This document shows positions 1 through 14,600 of a stretch of 64,000 nucleotides of DNA, piece after piece. The first letter of the stretch is position 1. Each line of letters opens with the position of its first letter. Source of the DNA: Chrysopilus asiliformis (taxonomy: Eukaryota > Arthropoda > Insecta > Diptera > Rhagionidae). The notes under the pieces are model-generated. The model had not been told where the DNA came from and searched no databases. It saw only the letters and a program-made list of their open reading frames with translations. Location: contig OZ035961.1 of the NCBI GenBank assembly GCA_964034945.1, positions 26,637,684 to 26,701,683 of the forward strand, read 5' to 3'. Made by a program: the position numbers and the translations under genes.

Positions 1-968
1 CCGTGCCGTTATTTGGCACCGTGCCGTAATTTGGCACCGTGCCGTATTTTGGCACCGTGCCGTAATTTGGCACCGTGCCGTAATTTGGCACCGTGCCGTA
101 TTTTGGCACCGTGCCGTAATTTGGCACCGTGCCGTAATTTGGCACCGTGCCGTTATTTGGCACCGTGCCGTAATTTGGCACCGTGCCGTTATTTGGCACC
201 GTGCCGTAATTTGGCACCGTGCCGTAATTTGGCACCGTGCCGTAATTTGGCACCGTGCCGTAATTTGGCACCGTGCCGTGCCATAATTTGGCACCGTTCC
301 GTAATTTAGCACCGTGCCGTAATTTGGCACCGTGCCGTAATTTGGCACCGTGCTGTATTTGGCACCGTGCTGTAATTTGGCACCGTGCCGTTATTTGGCA
401 CCGTGCCGTAATTTGGCACCGTGCCGTAATTTGGCACCGTGCCGTAATTTGGCACCGTGCCGTTATTTGGCACCGTGCCGTAATTTGGCACCGTGCCGTA
501 ATTTGGCACCGTGCCGTAATTTGGCACCGTGCCGTATTTTGGCACCATGCCGTATTTTGGCACCGTGCCGTAATTTGGCACCGTGCCGTAATTTGGCACC
601 GTGCCGTATTTTGGCACCGTGCCGTAATTTGGCACCGTGCCGTTATTTGGCACCGTGCCGTAATTTGGCACCGTGCCGTAATTTGGCACCGTGCCATAAT
701 TTGGCACCGTGCCGTAATTTGGCACCGTGCCGTAATTTGGCACCGTGCCGTAATTTGGCACCGTGCTGTAATTTGGCACCGTGCCGTAATTTGGCACCGT
801 GCCGTAATTTGGCACCGTGCCGTTATTTGGCACCGTGCCGTTATTTGGCACCGTGCCGTTATTTGGCACCGTGCCATAATTTGGCACCGTGCCGTAATTT
901 GGCACCGTGCCGTTATTTGGCACCGTGCCGTTATTTGGCACCGTGCCATAATTTGGCACCGTGCCGTT

Positions 969-987
969 ATTTGGCACGGTGCCAAAT
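969..987. repeat. Inverted-monomer palindrome (first of 13)
   Basis: The perfect odd palindrome ATTTGGCACGGTGCCAAAT marks a short inversion of the monomer, after which the array resumes in direct orientation. The same site occurs at 1831-1849, 25069-25087, 25278-25296, 26020-26038, 26876-26894, 27049-27067, 27845-27863, 28054-28072, 32710-32728, 32865-32883, 35383-35401 and 35557-35575. It is nearly always followed by TACGTGCC and often by an 18-bp unit of the CCATAA type. Confidence 0.9.
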
Positions 988-2040
988 TACGTGCCGTTAT
1001 TTGGCACCGTGCCGTAATTTGGCACCGTGCCGTAATTTGGCACCGTGCCGTAATTTGGCACCGTGCCGTTATTTGGCACCGTGCCGTAATTTGGCACCGT
1101 GCCGTAATTTGGCACCGTGCCATAATTTGGCACCGTGCCGTAATTTGGCACCGTGCCGTAATTTGGCCGTAATTTGGCACCGTGCCGTTATTTGGCACCG
1201 TGCCGTAATTTGGCACCGTGCCGTAATTTGGCACCGTGCCGTTATTTGGCACCGTGCCGTTATTTGGCACCGTGCCGTAATTTGGCACCGTGCCGTAATT
1301 TGGCACCGTGCCGTAATTTGGCACCGTGCCGTTATTTGGCACCGTGCCGTTATTTGGCACCGTGCCGTTATTTGGCACCGTGCCGTAATTTGGCACCGTG
1401 CCGTAATTTGGCACCGTGCCGTTATTTGGCACCGTGCCGTAATTTGGCACCGTGCCGTTATTTGGCACCGTGCCGTAATTTGGCACCGTGCCGTAATTTG
1501 GCACCGTGCCGTTATTTGGCACCGTGCCGTTATTTGGCACCGTGCCGTTATTTGGCACCGTGCCGTAATTTGGCACCGTGCCGTAATTTGGCACCGTGCC
1601 GTAATTTGGCACCGTGCCGTAATTTGGCCGTAATTTGGCACCGTGCTGTAATTTGGCACCGTGCCGTAATTTGGCACCGTGCCGTAATTTGGCACCGTGC
1701 CGTTATTTGGCACCGTGCCGTTATTTGGCACCGTGCCATAATTTGGCACCGTGCCGTAATTTGGCACCGTGCCGTTATTTGGCACCGTGCCGTTATTTGG
1801 CACCGTGCCATAATTTGGCACCGTGCCGTTATTTGGCACGGTGCCAAATTACGTGCCGTTATTTGGCACCGTGCCGTAATTTGGCACCGTGCCGTAATTT
1901 GGCACCGTGCCGTAATTTGGCACCGTGCCGTAATTTGGCACCGTGCCGTAATTTGGCACCGTGCCGTAATTTGGCACCGTGCCGTTATTTGGCACCGTGC
2001 TGTAATTTGGCACCGTGCCGTTATTTGGCACAGTGCCGTT

Positions 2041-3060
2041 ATTTGGCACCGTGCCGTTATTTGGCACCGTGCCGTAATTTGGCACCGTGCCGTATTTTGG
2101 CACCGTGCCGTAATTTGGCACCGTGCCGTAATTTGGCACCGTGCCGTAATTTGGCACCGTGCCGTTGGCACCGTGCTGTAATTTGGTATCGTGCCGTTAT
2201 TTGGCACCGTGCCGTTATTTGGCACCGTGCCGTAATTTGGCACCGTGCCATAATTTGGCACCGTGCCGTAATTGGGCACCGTGCCGTAATTTGGCACCGT
2301 GCCGTAATTTGGCACCGTGCCGTAATTTGGCACCGTGCCGTAATTTGGCACCGTGCCGTAATTTGGCACCGTGCCGTAATTTGGCACCGTGCCGTAATTT
2401 GGCACCGTGCCATTATTTGGCACCGTGCCGTTATTTGGCACCGTGCCGTAATTTGGCACCGTGCCGTAATTTGGCACCGTGCCGTAATTTGGCACCGTGC
2501 CGTAATTTGGCACCGTGCCGTTATTTGGCACCGTGCCGTTATTTGGCACCGTGCCGTAATTTGGCACCGTGCCGTAATTTGGCACCGTGCCGTTATTAGG
2601 CACAGTGCCGTAATTTGGCACCGTGCCGTAATTTGGCACCGTGCCATAATTTGGCACCGTGCCGTTATTTGGCACCGTGCCGTTATTTGGCACCGTGCCG
2701 TAATTTGGCACCGTGCCGTTATTTGGCACAGTGCCGTAATTTGGCACCGTGCCGTAATTTGGCACCGTGCCGTAATTTGGCACCGTGCCGTAATTTGGCA
2801 CCGTGCCGTAATTTGGCACCGTGCCGTAATTTGGCACCGTGCCGTTATTTGGCACCGTGCTGTAATTTGGCACCGTGCCGTTATTTGGCACAGTGCCGTT
2901 ATTTGGCACCGTGCCGTTATTTGGCACCGTGCCGTAATTTGGCACCGTGCCGTATTTTGGCACCGTGCCGTAATTTGGCACCGTGCCGTAATTTGGCACC
3001 GTGCCGTAATTTGGCACCGTGCCGTTGGCACCGTGCTGTAATTTGGTATCGTGCCGTTAT
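2041..3060. repeat. 860-bp duplication within the satellite
   Basis: The short unit GCCGTTGGCACCGTGCTG followed by TTTGGTATCGTG occurs at about 2161 and again at about 3021, 860 bp apart. The monomer order leading into both sites (for example 2041-2160 against 2901-3020) is the same. The two sites share rare variants not seen elsewhere, which supports a local duplication rather than chance. Confidence 0.75.
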
Positions 3061-5669
3061 TTGGCACCGTGCCGTTATTTGGCACCGTGCCGTAATTTGG
3101 CACCGTGCCATAATTTGGCACCGTGCCGTAATTTGGCACCGTGCCGTAATTTGGCACCGTGCCGTAATTTGGCACCGTGCCGTAATTTGGCACCGTGCCG
3201 TAATTTGGCACCGTGCCGTAATTTGGCACCGTGCCGTAATTTGGCACCGTGCCATTATTTGGCACCGTGCCGTTATTTGGCACCGTGCCGTTATTTGGCA
3301 CCGTGCCGTAATTTGGCACCGTGCCGTTATTTGGCACCGTGCTGTAATTTGGCACCGTGCCGTAATTTGGCACCGTGCCGTAATTTGGCACCGTGCCGTA
3401 ATTTGGCACCGTGCTGTAATTTGGCACCGTGCCGTAATTTGGCACCGTGCCGTAGTTTGGCACCGTTCCGTAATTTGGCACCGTGCCGTTATTTGGCACC
3501 GTGCCGTAATTTGGCACCGTGCCATAATTTGGCACCGTGCCGTAATTTGGCACCGTGCCGTAATTTGGCACCGTGCCATAATTTGGCACCGTGCCGTTAT
3601 TTGGCACCGTGCTGTAATTTGGCACCGTGCCGTTATTTGGCACCGTGCCGTAATTTGGCACCGTGCCGTAATTTGGCACCGTGCCGTAATTTGGCACCGT
3701 GCCGTAATTTGGCACCGTGCCGTTATTTGGCACCGTGCTGTAATTTGGCATCGTGCCGTAATTTGGCACCGTGCCGTAATTTGGCACCGTGCCGTTATTT
3801 GGCACAGTGCCGTAATTTGGCACCGTGCCGTAATTTGGCACCGTGCCATAATTTGGCACCGTGCCGTAATTTGGCACCGTGCCGTAATTTGGCACCGTGC
3901 CGTAATTTGGCACCGTGCCGTAATTTGGCACCGTGCCGTAATTTGGCACCGTGCCGTAATTTGGCACCGTGCCGTTATTTGGCACCGTGCTGTAATTTGG
4001 CACCGTGCCGTATTTTGGCACCGTGCCGTAATTTGGCACCGTGCCGTAATTTGGCACCGTGCCGTTATTTGGCACCGTGCCGTAATTTGGCACCGTGCCG
4101 TAATTTGGCACCGTGCCGTAATTTGGCACCGTGCTGTAATTTGGCACCGTGCCGTTATTTGGAACCGTGCCGTAATTTGGCACCGTGCCGTTATTTGGCA
4201 CCGTGCCGTAATTTGGCACCGTGCCGTAATTTGGCACCGTGCCGTAATTTGGCACCGTGCCGTAATTTGGCACCGTGCCGTTATTTGGCACCGTGCCGTA
4301 ATTTGGCACCGTGCCGTAATTTGGCACCGTGCCGTAATTTGGCACCGTGCCGTAATTTGGCACCGTGCCGTAATTTGGCACCGTGCCGTTATTTGGCACC
4401 GTGCCGTAATTTGGCACCGTGCCGTAATTTGGCACCGTGCCGTAATTTGGCACCGTGCCGTAATTTGGCACCGTGCCGCTATTTGGCACCGTGCCGTAAT
4501 TTGGCACCGTGCCGTAATTTGGCACCGTGCCGTAATTTGGCACCGTGCCGTAATTTGGCACCGTGCCGTAATTTGGCACCGTGCCGTTATTTGGCACCGT
4601 GCCGTAATTTGGCACCGTGCCGTTATTTGGCACCGTGCCGTAATTTGGCACCGTGCCGTAATTTGGCACCGTGCCGTAATTTGGCACCGTGCCGTAATTT
4701 GGCACCGTGCCGTAATTTGGCACCGTGCCGTAATTTGGCACCGTGCCGTTATTTGGCACCGTGCCGTAATTTGGCACCGTGCCGTAATTTGGCACCGTGC
4801 CGTAATTTGGCACCGTGCCGTAATTTGGCACCGTGCCGTAGTTTGGCACCGTGCCGTAATTTGGCACCGTGCCGTTATTTGGCACCGTGCCGTTATTTGG
4901 CACCGTGCCGTAATTTGGCACCGTGCCGTAATTTGGCACCGTGCCGTAATTTGGCACCGTGCCGTTATTTGGCACCGTGCCGTAATTTGGCACCGTGCCG
5001 TTATTTGGCACCGTGCCGTAATTTGGCACCGTGCCGCTATTTGGCACCGTGCCGTAATTTGGCACCGTGCCGTAATTTGGCACCGTGCCGTAATTTGGCA
5101 CCGTGCCGTAATTTGGCACCGTGCTGTAATTTGGCACCGTGCCGTAATTTGGCACCGTGCCGTAATTTGGCACCGTGCCGTAATTTGGCACCGTGCCGTA
5201 ATTTGGCACCGTGCCGTAGTTTGGCACCGTGCTGTAATTTGGCACCGTGCCATAATTTGGCACCGTGCCGTAATTTGGCACCGTGCCGTAATTTGGCACC
5301 GTGCCGTAATTTGGCACCGTGCCGTAATTTGGCACCGTGCCGTAATTTGGCACCGTGCTGTAATTTGGCACCGTGCCATAATTTGGCACCGTGCCGTAAT
5401 TTGGCACCGTGCCGTAATTTGGCACCGTGCCGTTATTTGGCACCGTGCCGTAATTTGGCACCGTGCCATAATTTGGCACCGTGCCGTAATTTGGCACCGT
5501 GCCGTAATTTGGCACCGTGCCGTAATTTGGCACCGTGCCGTAATTTGGCACCGTGCCGTTATTTGGCACCGTGCCGTAATTTGGCACCGTGCCATAATTT
5601 GGCACCGTGCCGTAATTTGGCACCGTGCCGTAATTTGGCACCGTGCCGTAATTTGCACCGTGCCGTAAT

Positions 5670-8600
5670 TTGGCACCGTGCTGTAATTTGGCACCGTGCC
5701 GTTATTTGGCACCGTGCCGTTATTTGGCACCGTGCCGTAATTTGGCACCGTGCCGTAATTTGGCACCGTGCCGTAATTTGGCACCGTGCCGTTATTTGGC
5801 ACCGTGCTGTAATTTGGCATCGGTCCGTTATTTGGCACCGTGCCGTTATTTGGCACCGTGCCGTTATTTGGCACCATGCCGTTATTTGGCACCGTGCTGT
5901 AATTTGGCACCGTGCCGTATTTTGGCACCGTGCCGTAATTTGGCACCGTGCCGTTATTTGGCACCGTGCCGTAATTTGGCACCGTGCCGTAATTTGGCAC
6001 CGTGCCGTAATTTGGCACCGTGCCGTAATTTGGCACCGTGCCGTTATTTGGCACCGTGCCGTAATTTGGCACCGTGCCATAATTTGGCACCGTGCCGTAA
6101 TTTGGCACCGTGCCGTAATTTGGCACCCGGCCGTAATTTGGCACCGTGCCGTAATTTGGCACCGTGCCGTAATTTGGCACCGTGCCGTTATTTGGCACCG
6201 TGCCGTAATTTGGCACCGTGCCGTAATTTGGCACCGTGCCGTAATTTGGCACCGTGCCGTAATTTGGCACCGTGCCGTATTTTGGCACCGTGCCGTAATT
6301 TGGCAGCGTGCCGTAATTTGGCACCGTGCCGTAATTTGGCACCGTGCCGTAATTTGGCACCGTGCTGTAATTTGGCACCGTGCCGTAATTTGGCACCGTG
6401 CCGTAATTTGGCACCGTGCCGTAATTTGGCACCGTGCCGTAATTTGGCACCGTGCCGTAATTTGGCACCGTGCCGTAGTTTGGCACCGTGCCGTAATTTG
6501 GCACCGTGCCGTAATTTGGCAGCGTGCCGTAATTTGGCACCGTGCCGTAATTTGGCACCGTGCCGTAATTTGGCACCGTGCCGTAATTTGGCACCGTGCC
6601 GTTATTTGGCATCGTGCCGTAATTTGGCACCGTGCCGTAATTTGGCACCGTGCCGTTATTTGGCACAGTGCCGTAATTTGGCACCGTGCCGTTATTTGGC
6701 ACCGTGCTGTAATTTGGCACCGTGCCGTTATTTGGCACCGTGCCGTAATTTGGCACCGTGCCGTAATTTGGCACCGTGCCGTAATTTGGCACCGTGCCGT
6801 AATTTGGCACCGTGCCGTTATTTGGCACAGTGCCGTAATTTGGCACCGTGCCGTAATTTGGCACCGTGCCATAATTTGGCACCGTGCCGTAATTTGGCAC
6901 CGTGCCGTAATTTGGCACCGTGCCATAATTTGGCACCGTGCCGTTATTTGGCACCGTGCTGTAATTTGGCACCGTGCCGTTATTTGGCACCGTGCCGTTA
7001 TTTGGCACCGTGCCGTAATTTGGCACCGTGCCGTAATTTGGCACCGTGCCGTTATTTGGCACCGTGCTGTAATTGCCGTAATTTGGCACCGTGCCGTTAT
7101 TTGGCACCGTGCCGTAATTTGACACCGTGCCGTAATTTGGCACCGTGCCGTTATTTGGCACCGTGCCGTAATTTGGCACCGTGCCGTAATTTGGCACCGT
7201 GCCGTTATTAGGCACCGTGCCGTTATTTGGCACCGTAATTTGGCACCGTGCCGTTATTTGGCACCGTGCCGTAATTTGGCACCGTGCCGTATTTTGGCAC
7301 CGTGCCGTATTTTGGCACCGTGCCGTAATTTGGCACCGTGCCGTAATTTGGCACCGTGCCGTATTTTGGCACCGTGCCGTAATTTGGCACCGTGCCGTAA
7401 TTTGGCACCGTGCCGTTATTTGGCACCGTGCCGTAATTTGGCACCGTGCCGCTATTTGGCACCGTGCCGTAATTTGGCACCGTGCCGTAATTTGGCACCG
7501 TGCCGTAGTTTGGCACCGTGCCGTAATTTGGCACCGTGCCGTTATTTGGCACCGTGCCGTTATTTGGCACCGTGCCGTAATTTGGCACCGTGCCGTAATT
7601 TGGCACCGTGCCGTAATTTGGCACCGTGCCGTTATTTGGCACCGTGCCGTTATTTGGCACCGTGCCGTTATTTGGCACCGTGCCGTAATTTGGCACCGTG
7701 CCGTATTTTGGCACCGTGCCGTAATTTGGTAATTTGGCACCGTGCCGTTATTTGGCACCGTGCCGTAATTTGGCACCGTGCCATAATTTGGCACCGTGCC
7801 GTAATTTGGCACCGTGCCGTAATTTGGCACCCGGCCGTAATTTGGCACCGTGCCGTAATTTGGCACCGTGCCGTAATTTGGCACCGTGCTGTAATTTGGC
7901 ATCGTGCCGTAATTTGGCACCGTGCCGTAATTTGGCACCGTGCCGTTATTTGGCACAGTGCCGTAATTTGGCACCGTGCCGTAATTTGGCACCGTGCCAT
8001 AATTTGGCACCGTGCCGTAATTTGGCACCGTGCCGTAATTTGGCACCGTGCCGTAATTTGGCACCGTGCCGTAATTTGGCACCGTGCCGTAATTTGGCAC
8101 CGTGCCGTTATTTGGCACCGTGCTGTAATTTGGCACCGTGCCGTATTTTGGCACCGTGCCGTAATTTGGCACCGTGCCGTAATTTGGCACCGTGCCGTTA
8201 TTTGGCACCGTGCCGTAATTTGGCACCGTGCCGTAATTTGGCACCGTGCCGTAATTTGGCACCGTGCTGTAATTTGGCACCGTGCCGTTATTTGGAACCG
8301 TGCCGTAATTTGGCACCGTGCCGTTATTTGGCACCGTGCCGTAATTTGGCACCGTGCCGTAATTTGGCACCGTGCCGTAATTTGGCACCGTGCCGTAATT
8401 TGGCACCGTGCCGTTATTTGGCACCGTGCCGTAATTTGGCACCGTGCCGTAATTTGGCACCGTGCCGTAATTTGGCACCGTGCCGTAATTTGGCACCGTG
8501 CCGTAATTTGGCACCGTGCCGTTATTTGGCACCGTGCCGTAATTTGGCACCGTGCCGTAATTTGGCACCGTGCCGTAATTTGGCACCGTGCCGTAATTTG

Positions 8601-11600
8601 GCACCGTGCCGCTATTTGGCACCGTGCCGTAATTTGGCACCGTGCCGTAATTTGGCACCGTGCCGTAATTTGGCACCGTGCCGTAATTTGGCACCGTGCC
8701 GTAATTTGGCACCGTGCCGTTATTTGGCACCGTGCCGTAATTTGGCACCGTGCCGTTATTTGGCACCGTGCCGTAATTTGGCACCGTGCCGTAATTTGGC
8801 ACCGTGCCGTAATTTGGCACCGTGCCGTAATTTGGCACCGTGCCGTAATTTGGCACCGTGCCGTAATTTGGCACCGTGCCGTTATTTGGCACCGTGCCGT
8901 AATTTGGCACCGTGCCGTAATTTGGCACCGTGCCGTAATTTGGCACCGTGCCGTAATTTGGCACCGTGCCGTAGTTTGGCACCGTGCCGTAATTTGGCAC
9001 CGTGCCGTTATTTGGCACCGTGCCGTTATTTGGCACCGTGCCGTAATTTGGCACCGTGCCGTAATTTGGCACCGTGCCGTAATTTGGCACCGTGCCGTTA
9101 TTTGGCACCGTGCCGTAATTTGGCACCGTGCCGTTATTTGGCACCGTGCCGTAATTTGGCACCGTGCCGCTATTTGGCACCGTGCCGTAATTTGGCACCG
9201 TGCCGTAATTTGGCACCGTGCCGTAATTTGGCACCGTGCCATAATTTGGCACCGTGCCGTAATTTGGCACCGTGCCGTAATTTGGCACCGTGCCGTTATT
9301 TGGCACCGTGCCGTAATTTGGCACCGTGCCATAATTTGGCACCGTGCCGTAATTTGGCACCGTGCCGTAATTTGGCACCGTGCCGTAATTTGGCACCGTG
9401 CCGTAATTTGGCACCGTGCCGTAATTTGGCACCGTGCCGTTATTTGGCACCGTGCCGTAATTTGGCACCGTGCCATAATTTGGCACCGTGCCGTAATTTG
9501 GCACCGTGCCGTAATTTGGCACCGTGCCGTAATTTGCACCGTGCCGTAATTTGGCACCGTGCTGTAATTTGGCACCGTGCCGTTATTTGGCACCGTGCCG
9601 TTATTTGGCACCGTGCCGTAATTTGGCACCGTGCCGTAATTTGGCACCGTGCCGTAATTTGGCACCGTGCCGTTATTTGGCACCGTGCTGTAATTTGGCA
9701 TCGGTCCGTTATTTGGCACCGTGCCGTTATTTGGCACCGTGCCGTTATTTGGCACCATGCCGTTATTTGGCACCGTGCTGTAATTTGGCACCGTGCCGTA
9801 TTTTGGCACCGTGCCGTAATTTGGCACCGTGCCGTTATTTGGCACCGTGCCGTAATTTGGCACCGTGCCGTAATTTGGCACCGTGCCGTAATTTGGCACC
9901 GTGCCGTAATTTGGCACCGTGCTGTAATTTGGCACCGTGCCGTTATTTGGAACCGTGCCGTAATTTGGCACCGTGCCGTTATTTGGCACCGTGCCGTAAT
10001 TTGGCACCGTGCCGTAATTTGGCACCGTGCCGTAATTTGGCACCGTGCCGTAATTTGGCACCGTGCCGTTATTTGGCACCGTGCCGTAATTTGGCACCGT
10101 GCCGTAATTTGGCACCGTGCCGTAATTTGGCACCGTGCCGTAATTTGGCACCGTGCCGTAATTTGGCACCGTGCCGTTATTTGGCACCGTGCCGTAATTT
10201 GGCACCGTGCCGTAATTTGGCACCGTGCCGTAATTTGGCACCGTGCCGTAATTTGGCACCGTGCCGCTATTTGGCACCGTGCCGTAATTTGGCACCGTGC
10301 CGTAATTTGGCACCGTGCCGTAATTTGGCACCGTGCCGTAATTTGGCACCGTGCCGTAATTTGGCACCGTGCCGTTATTTGGCACCGTGCCGTAATTTGG
10401 CACCGTGCCGTTATTTGGCACCGTGCCGTAATTTGGCACCGTGCCGTAATTTGGCACCGTGCCGTAATTTGGCACCGTGCCGTAATTTGGCACCGTGCCG
10501 TAATTTGGCACCGTGCCGTAATTTGGCACCGTGCCGTTATTTGGCACCGTGCCGTAATTTGGCACCGTGCCGTAATTTGGCACCGTGCCGTAATTTGGCA
10601 CCGTGCCGTAATTTGGCACCGTGCCGTAGTTTGGCACCGTGCCGTAATTTGGCACCGTGCCGTTATTTGGCACCGTGCCGTTATTTGGCACCGTGCCGTA
10701 ATTTGGCACCGTGCCGTAATTTGGCACCGTGCCGTAATTTGGCACCGTGCCGTTATTTGGCACCGTGCCGTAATTTGGCACCGTGCCGTTATTTGGCACC
10801 GTGCCGTAATTTGGCACCGTGCCGCTATTTGGCACCGTGCCGTAATTTGGCACCGTGCCGTAATTTGGCACCGTGCCGTAATTTGGCACCGTGCCGTAAT
10901 TTGGCACCGTGCTGTAATTTGGCACCGTGCCGTAATTTGGCACCGTGCCGTAATTTGGCACCGTGCCGTAATTTGGCACCGTGCCGTAATTTGGCACCGT
11001 GCCGTAGTTTGGCACCGTGCTGTAATTTGGCACCGTGCCATAATTTGGCACCGTGCCGTAATTTGGCACCGTGCCGTAATTTGGCACCGTGCCGTAATTT
11101 GGCACCGTGCCGTAATTTGGCACCGTGCCGTAATTTGGCACCGTGCTGTAATTTGGCACCGTGCCATAATTTGGCACCGTGCCGTAATTTGGCACCGTGC
11201 CGTAATTTGGCACCGTGCCGTTATTTGGCACCGTGCCGTAATTTGGCACCGTGCCATAATTTGGCACCGTGCCGTAATTTGGCACCGTGCCGTAATTTGG
11301 CACCGTGCCGTAATTTGGCACCGTGCCGTAATTTGGCACCGTGCCGTAATTTGGCACCGTGCCGTTATTTGGCACCGTGCCGTAATTTGGCACCGTGCCA
11401 TAATTTGGCACCGTGCCGTAATTTGGCACCGTGCCGTAATTTGGCACCGTGCCGTAATTTGCACCGTGCCGTAATTTGGCACCGTGCTGTAATTTGGCAC
11501 CGTGCCGTTATTTGGCACCGTGCCGTTATTTGGCACCGTGCCGTAATTTGGCACCGTGCCGTAATTTGGCACCGTGCCGTAATTTGGCACCGTGCCGTTA

Positions 11601-14600
11601 TTTGGCACCGTGCTGTAATTTGGCATCGGTCCGTTATTTGGCACCGTGCCGTTATTTGGCACCGTGCCGTTATTTGGCACCATGCCGTTATTTGGCACCG
11701 TGCTGTAATTTGGCACCGTGCCGTATTTTGGCACCGTGCCGTAATTTGGCACCGTGCCGTTATTTGGCACCGTGCCGTAATTTGGCACCGTGCCGTAATT
11801 TGGCACCGTGCCGTAATTTGGCACCGTGCCGTAATTTGGCACCGTGCCGTTATTTGGCACCGTGCCGTAATTTGGCACCGTGCCATAATTTGGCACCGTG
11901 CCGTAATTTGGCACCGTGCCGTAATTTGGCACCCGGCCGTAATTTGGCACCGTGCCGTAATTTGGCACCGTGCCGTAATTTGGCACCGTGCCGTTATTTG
12001 GCACCGTGCCGTAATTTGGCACCGTGCCGTAATTTGGCACCGTGCCGTAATTTGGCACCGTGCCGTAATTTGGCACCGTGCCGTATTTTGGCACCGTGCC
12101 GTAATTTGGCAGCGTGCCGTAATTTGGCACCGTGCCGTAATTTGGCACCGTGCCGTAATTTGGCACCGTGCTGTAATTTGGCACCGTGCCGTAATTTGGC
12201 ACCGTGCCGTAATTTGGCACCGTGCCGTAATTTGGCACCGTGCCGTAATTTGGCACCGTGCCGTAATTTGGCACCGTGCCGTAGTTTGGCACCGTGCCGT
12301 AATTTGGCACCGTGCCGTAATTTGGCAGCGTGCCGTAATTTGGCACCGTGCCGTAATTTGGCACCGTGCCGTAATTTGGCACCGTGCCGTAATTTGGCAC
12401 CGTGCCGTTATTTGGCATCGTGCCGTAATTTGGCACCGTGCCGTAATTTGGCACCGTGCCGTTATTTGGCACAGTGCCGTAATTTGGCACCGTGCCGTTA
12501 TTTGGCACCGTGCTGTAATTTGGCACCGTGCCGTTATTTGGCACCGTGCCGTAATTTGGCACCGTGCCGTAATTTGGCACCGTGCCGTAATTTGGCACCG
12601 TGCCGTAATTTGGCACCGTGCCGTTATTTGGCACAGTGCCGTAATTTGGCACCGTGCCGTAATTTGGCACCGTGCCATAATTTGGCACCGTGCCGTAATT
12701 TGGCACCGTGCCGTAATTTGGCACCGTGCCATAATTTGGCACCGTGCCGTTATTTGGCACCGTGCTGTAATTTGGCACCGTGCCGTTATTTGGCACCGTG
12801 CCGTTATTTGGCACCGTGCCGTAATTTGGCACCGTGCCGTAATTTGGCACCGTGCCGTTATTTGGCACCGTGCTGTAATTGCCGTAATTTGGCACCGTGC
12901 CGTTATTTGGCACCGTGCCGTAATTTGACACCGTGCCGTAATTTGGCACCGTGCCGTTATTTGGCACCGTGCCGTAATTTGGCACCGTGCCGTAATTTGG
13001 CACCGTGCCGTTATTAGGCACCGTGCCGTTATTTGGCACCGTAATTTGGCACCGTGCCGTTATTTGGCACCGTGCCGTAATTTGGCACCGTGCCGTATTT
13101 TGGCACCGTGCCGTATTTTGGCACCGTGCCGTAATTTGGCACCGTGCCGTAATTTGGCACCGTGCCGTATTTTGGCACCGTGCCGTAATTTGGCACCGTG
13201 CCGTAATTTGGCACCGTGCCGTTATTTGGCACCGTGCCGTAATTTGGCACCGTGCCGCTATTTGGCACCGTGCCGTAATTTGGCACCGTGCCGTAATTTG
13301 GCACCGTGCCGTAGTTTGGCACCGTGCCGTAATTTGGCACCGTGCCGTTATTTGGCACCGTGCCGTTATTTGGCACCGTGCCGTAATTTGGCACCGTGCC
13401 GTAATTTGGCACCGTGCCGTAATTTGGCACCGTGCCGTTATTTGGCACCGTGCCGTTATTTGGCACCGTGCCGTTATTTGGCACCGTGCCGTAATTTGGC
13501 ACCGTGCCGTATTTTGGCACCGTGCCGTAATTTGGTAATTTGGCACCGTGCCGTTATTTGGCACCGTGCCGTAATTTGGCACCGTGCCATAATTTGGCAC
13601 CGTGCCGTAATTTGGCACCGTGCCGTAATTTGGCACCCGGCCGTAATTTGGCACCGTGCCGTAATTTGGCACCGTGCCGTAATTTGGCACCGTGCTGTAA
13701 TTTGGCATCGTGCCGTAATTTGGCACCGTGCCGTAATTTGGCACCGTGCCGTTATTTGGCACAGTGCCGTAATTTGGCACCGTGCCGTAATTTGGCACCG
13801 TGCCATAATTTGGCACCGTGCCGTAATTTGGCACCGTGCCGTAATTTGGCACCGTGCCGTAATTTGGCACCGTGCCGTAATTTGGCACCGTGCCGTAATT
13901 TGGCACCGTGCCGTTATTTGGCACCGTGCTGTAATTTGGCACCGTGCCGTATTTTGGCACCGTGCCGTAATTTGGCACCGTGCCGTAATTTGGCACCGTG
14001 CCGTTATTTGGCACCGTGCCGTAATTTGGCACCGTGCCGTAATTTGGCACCGTGCCGTAATTTGGCACCGTGCTGTAATTTGGCACCGTGCCGTTATTTG
14101 GAACCGTGCCGTAATTTGGCACCGTGCCGTTATTTGGCACCGTGCCGTAATTTGGCACCGTGCCGTAATTTGGCACCGTGCCGTAATTTGGCACCGTGCC
14201 GTAATTTGGCACCGTGCCGTTATTTGGCACCGTGCCGTAATTTGGCACCGTGCCGTAATTTGGCACCGTGCCGTAATTTGGCACCGTGCCGTAATTTGGC
14301 ACCGTGCCGTAATTTGGCACCGTGCCGTTATTTGGCACCGTGCCGTAATTTGGCACCGTGCCGTAATTTGGCACCGTGCCGTAATTTGGCACCGTGCCGT
14401 AATTTGGCACCGTGCCGCTATTTGGCACCGTGCCGTAATTTGGCACCGTGCCGTAATTTGGCACCGTGCCGTAATTTGGCACCGTGCCGTAATTTGGCAC
14501 CGTGCCGTAATTTGGCACCGTGCCGTTATTTGGCACCGTGCCGTAATTTGGCACCGTGCCGTTATTTGGCACCGTGCCGTAATTTGGCACCGTGCCGTAA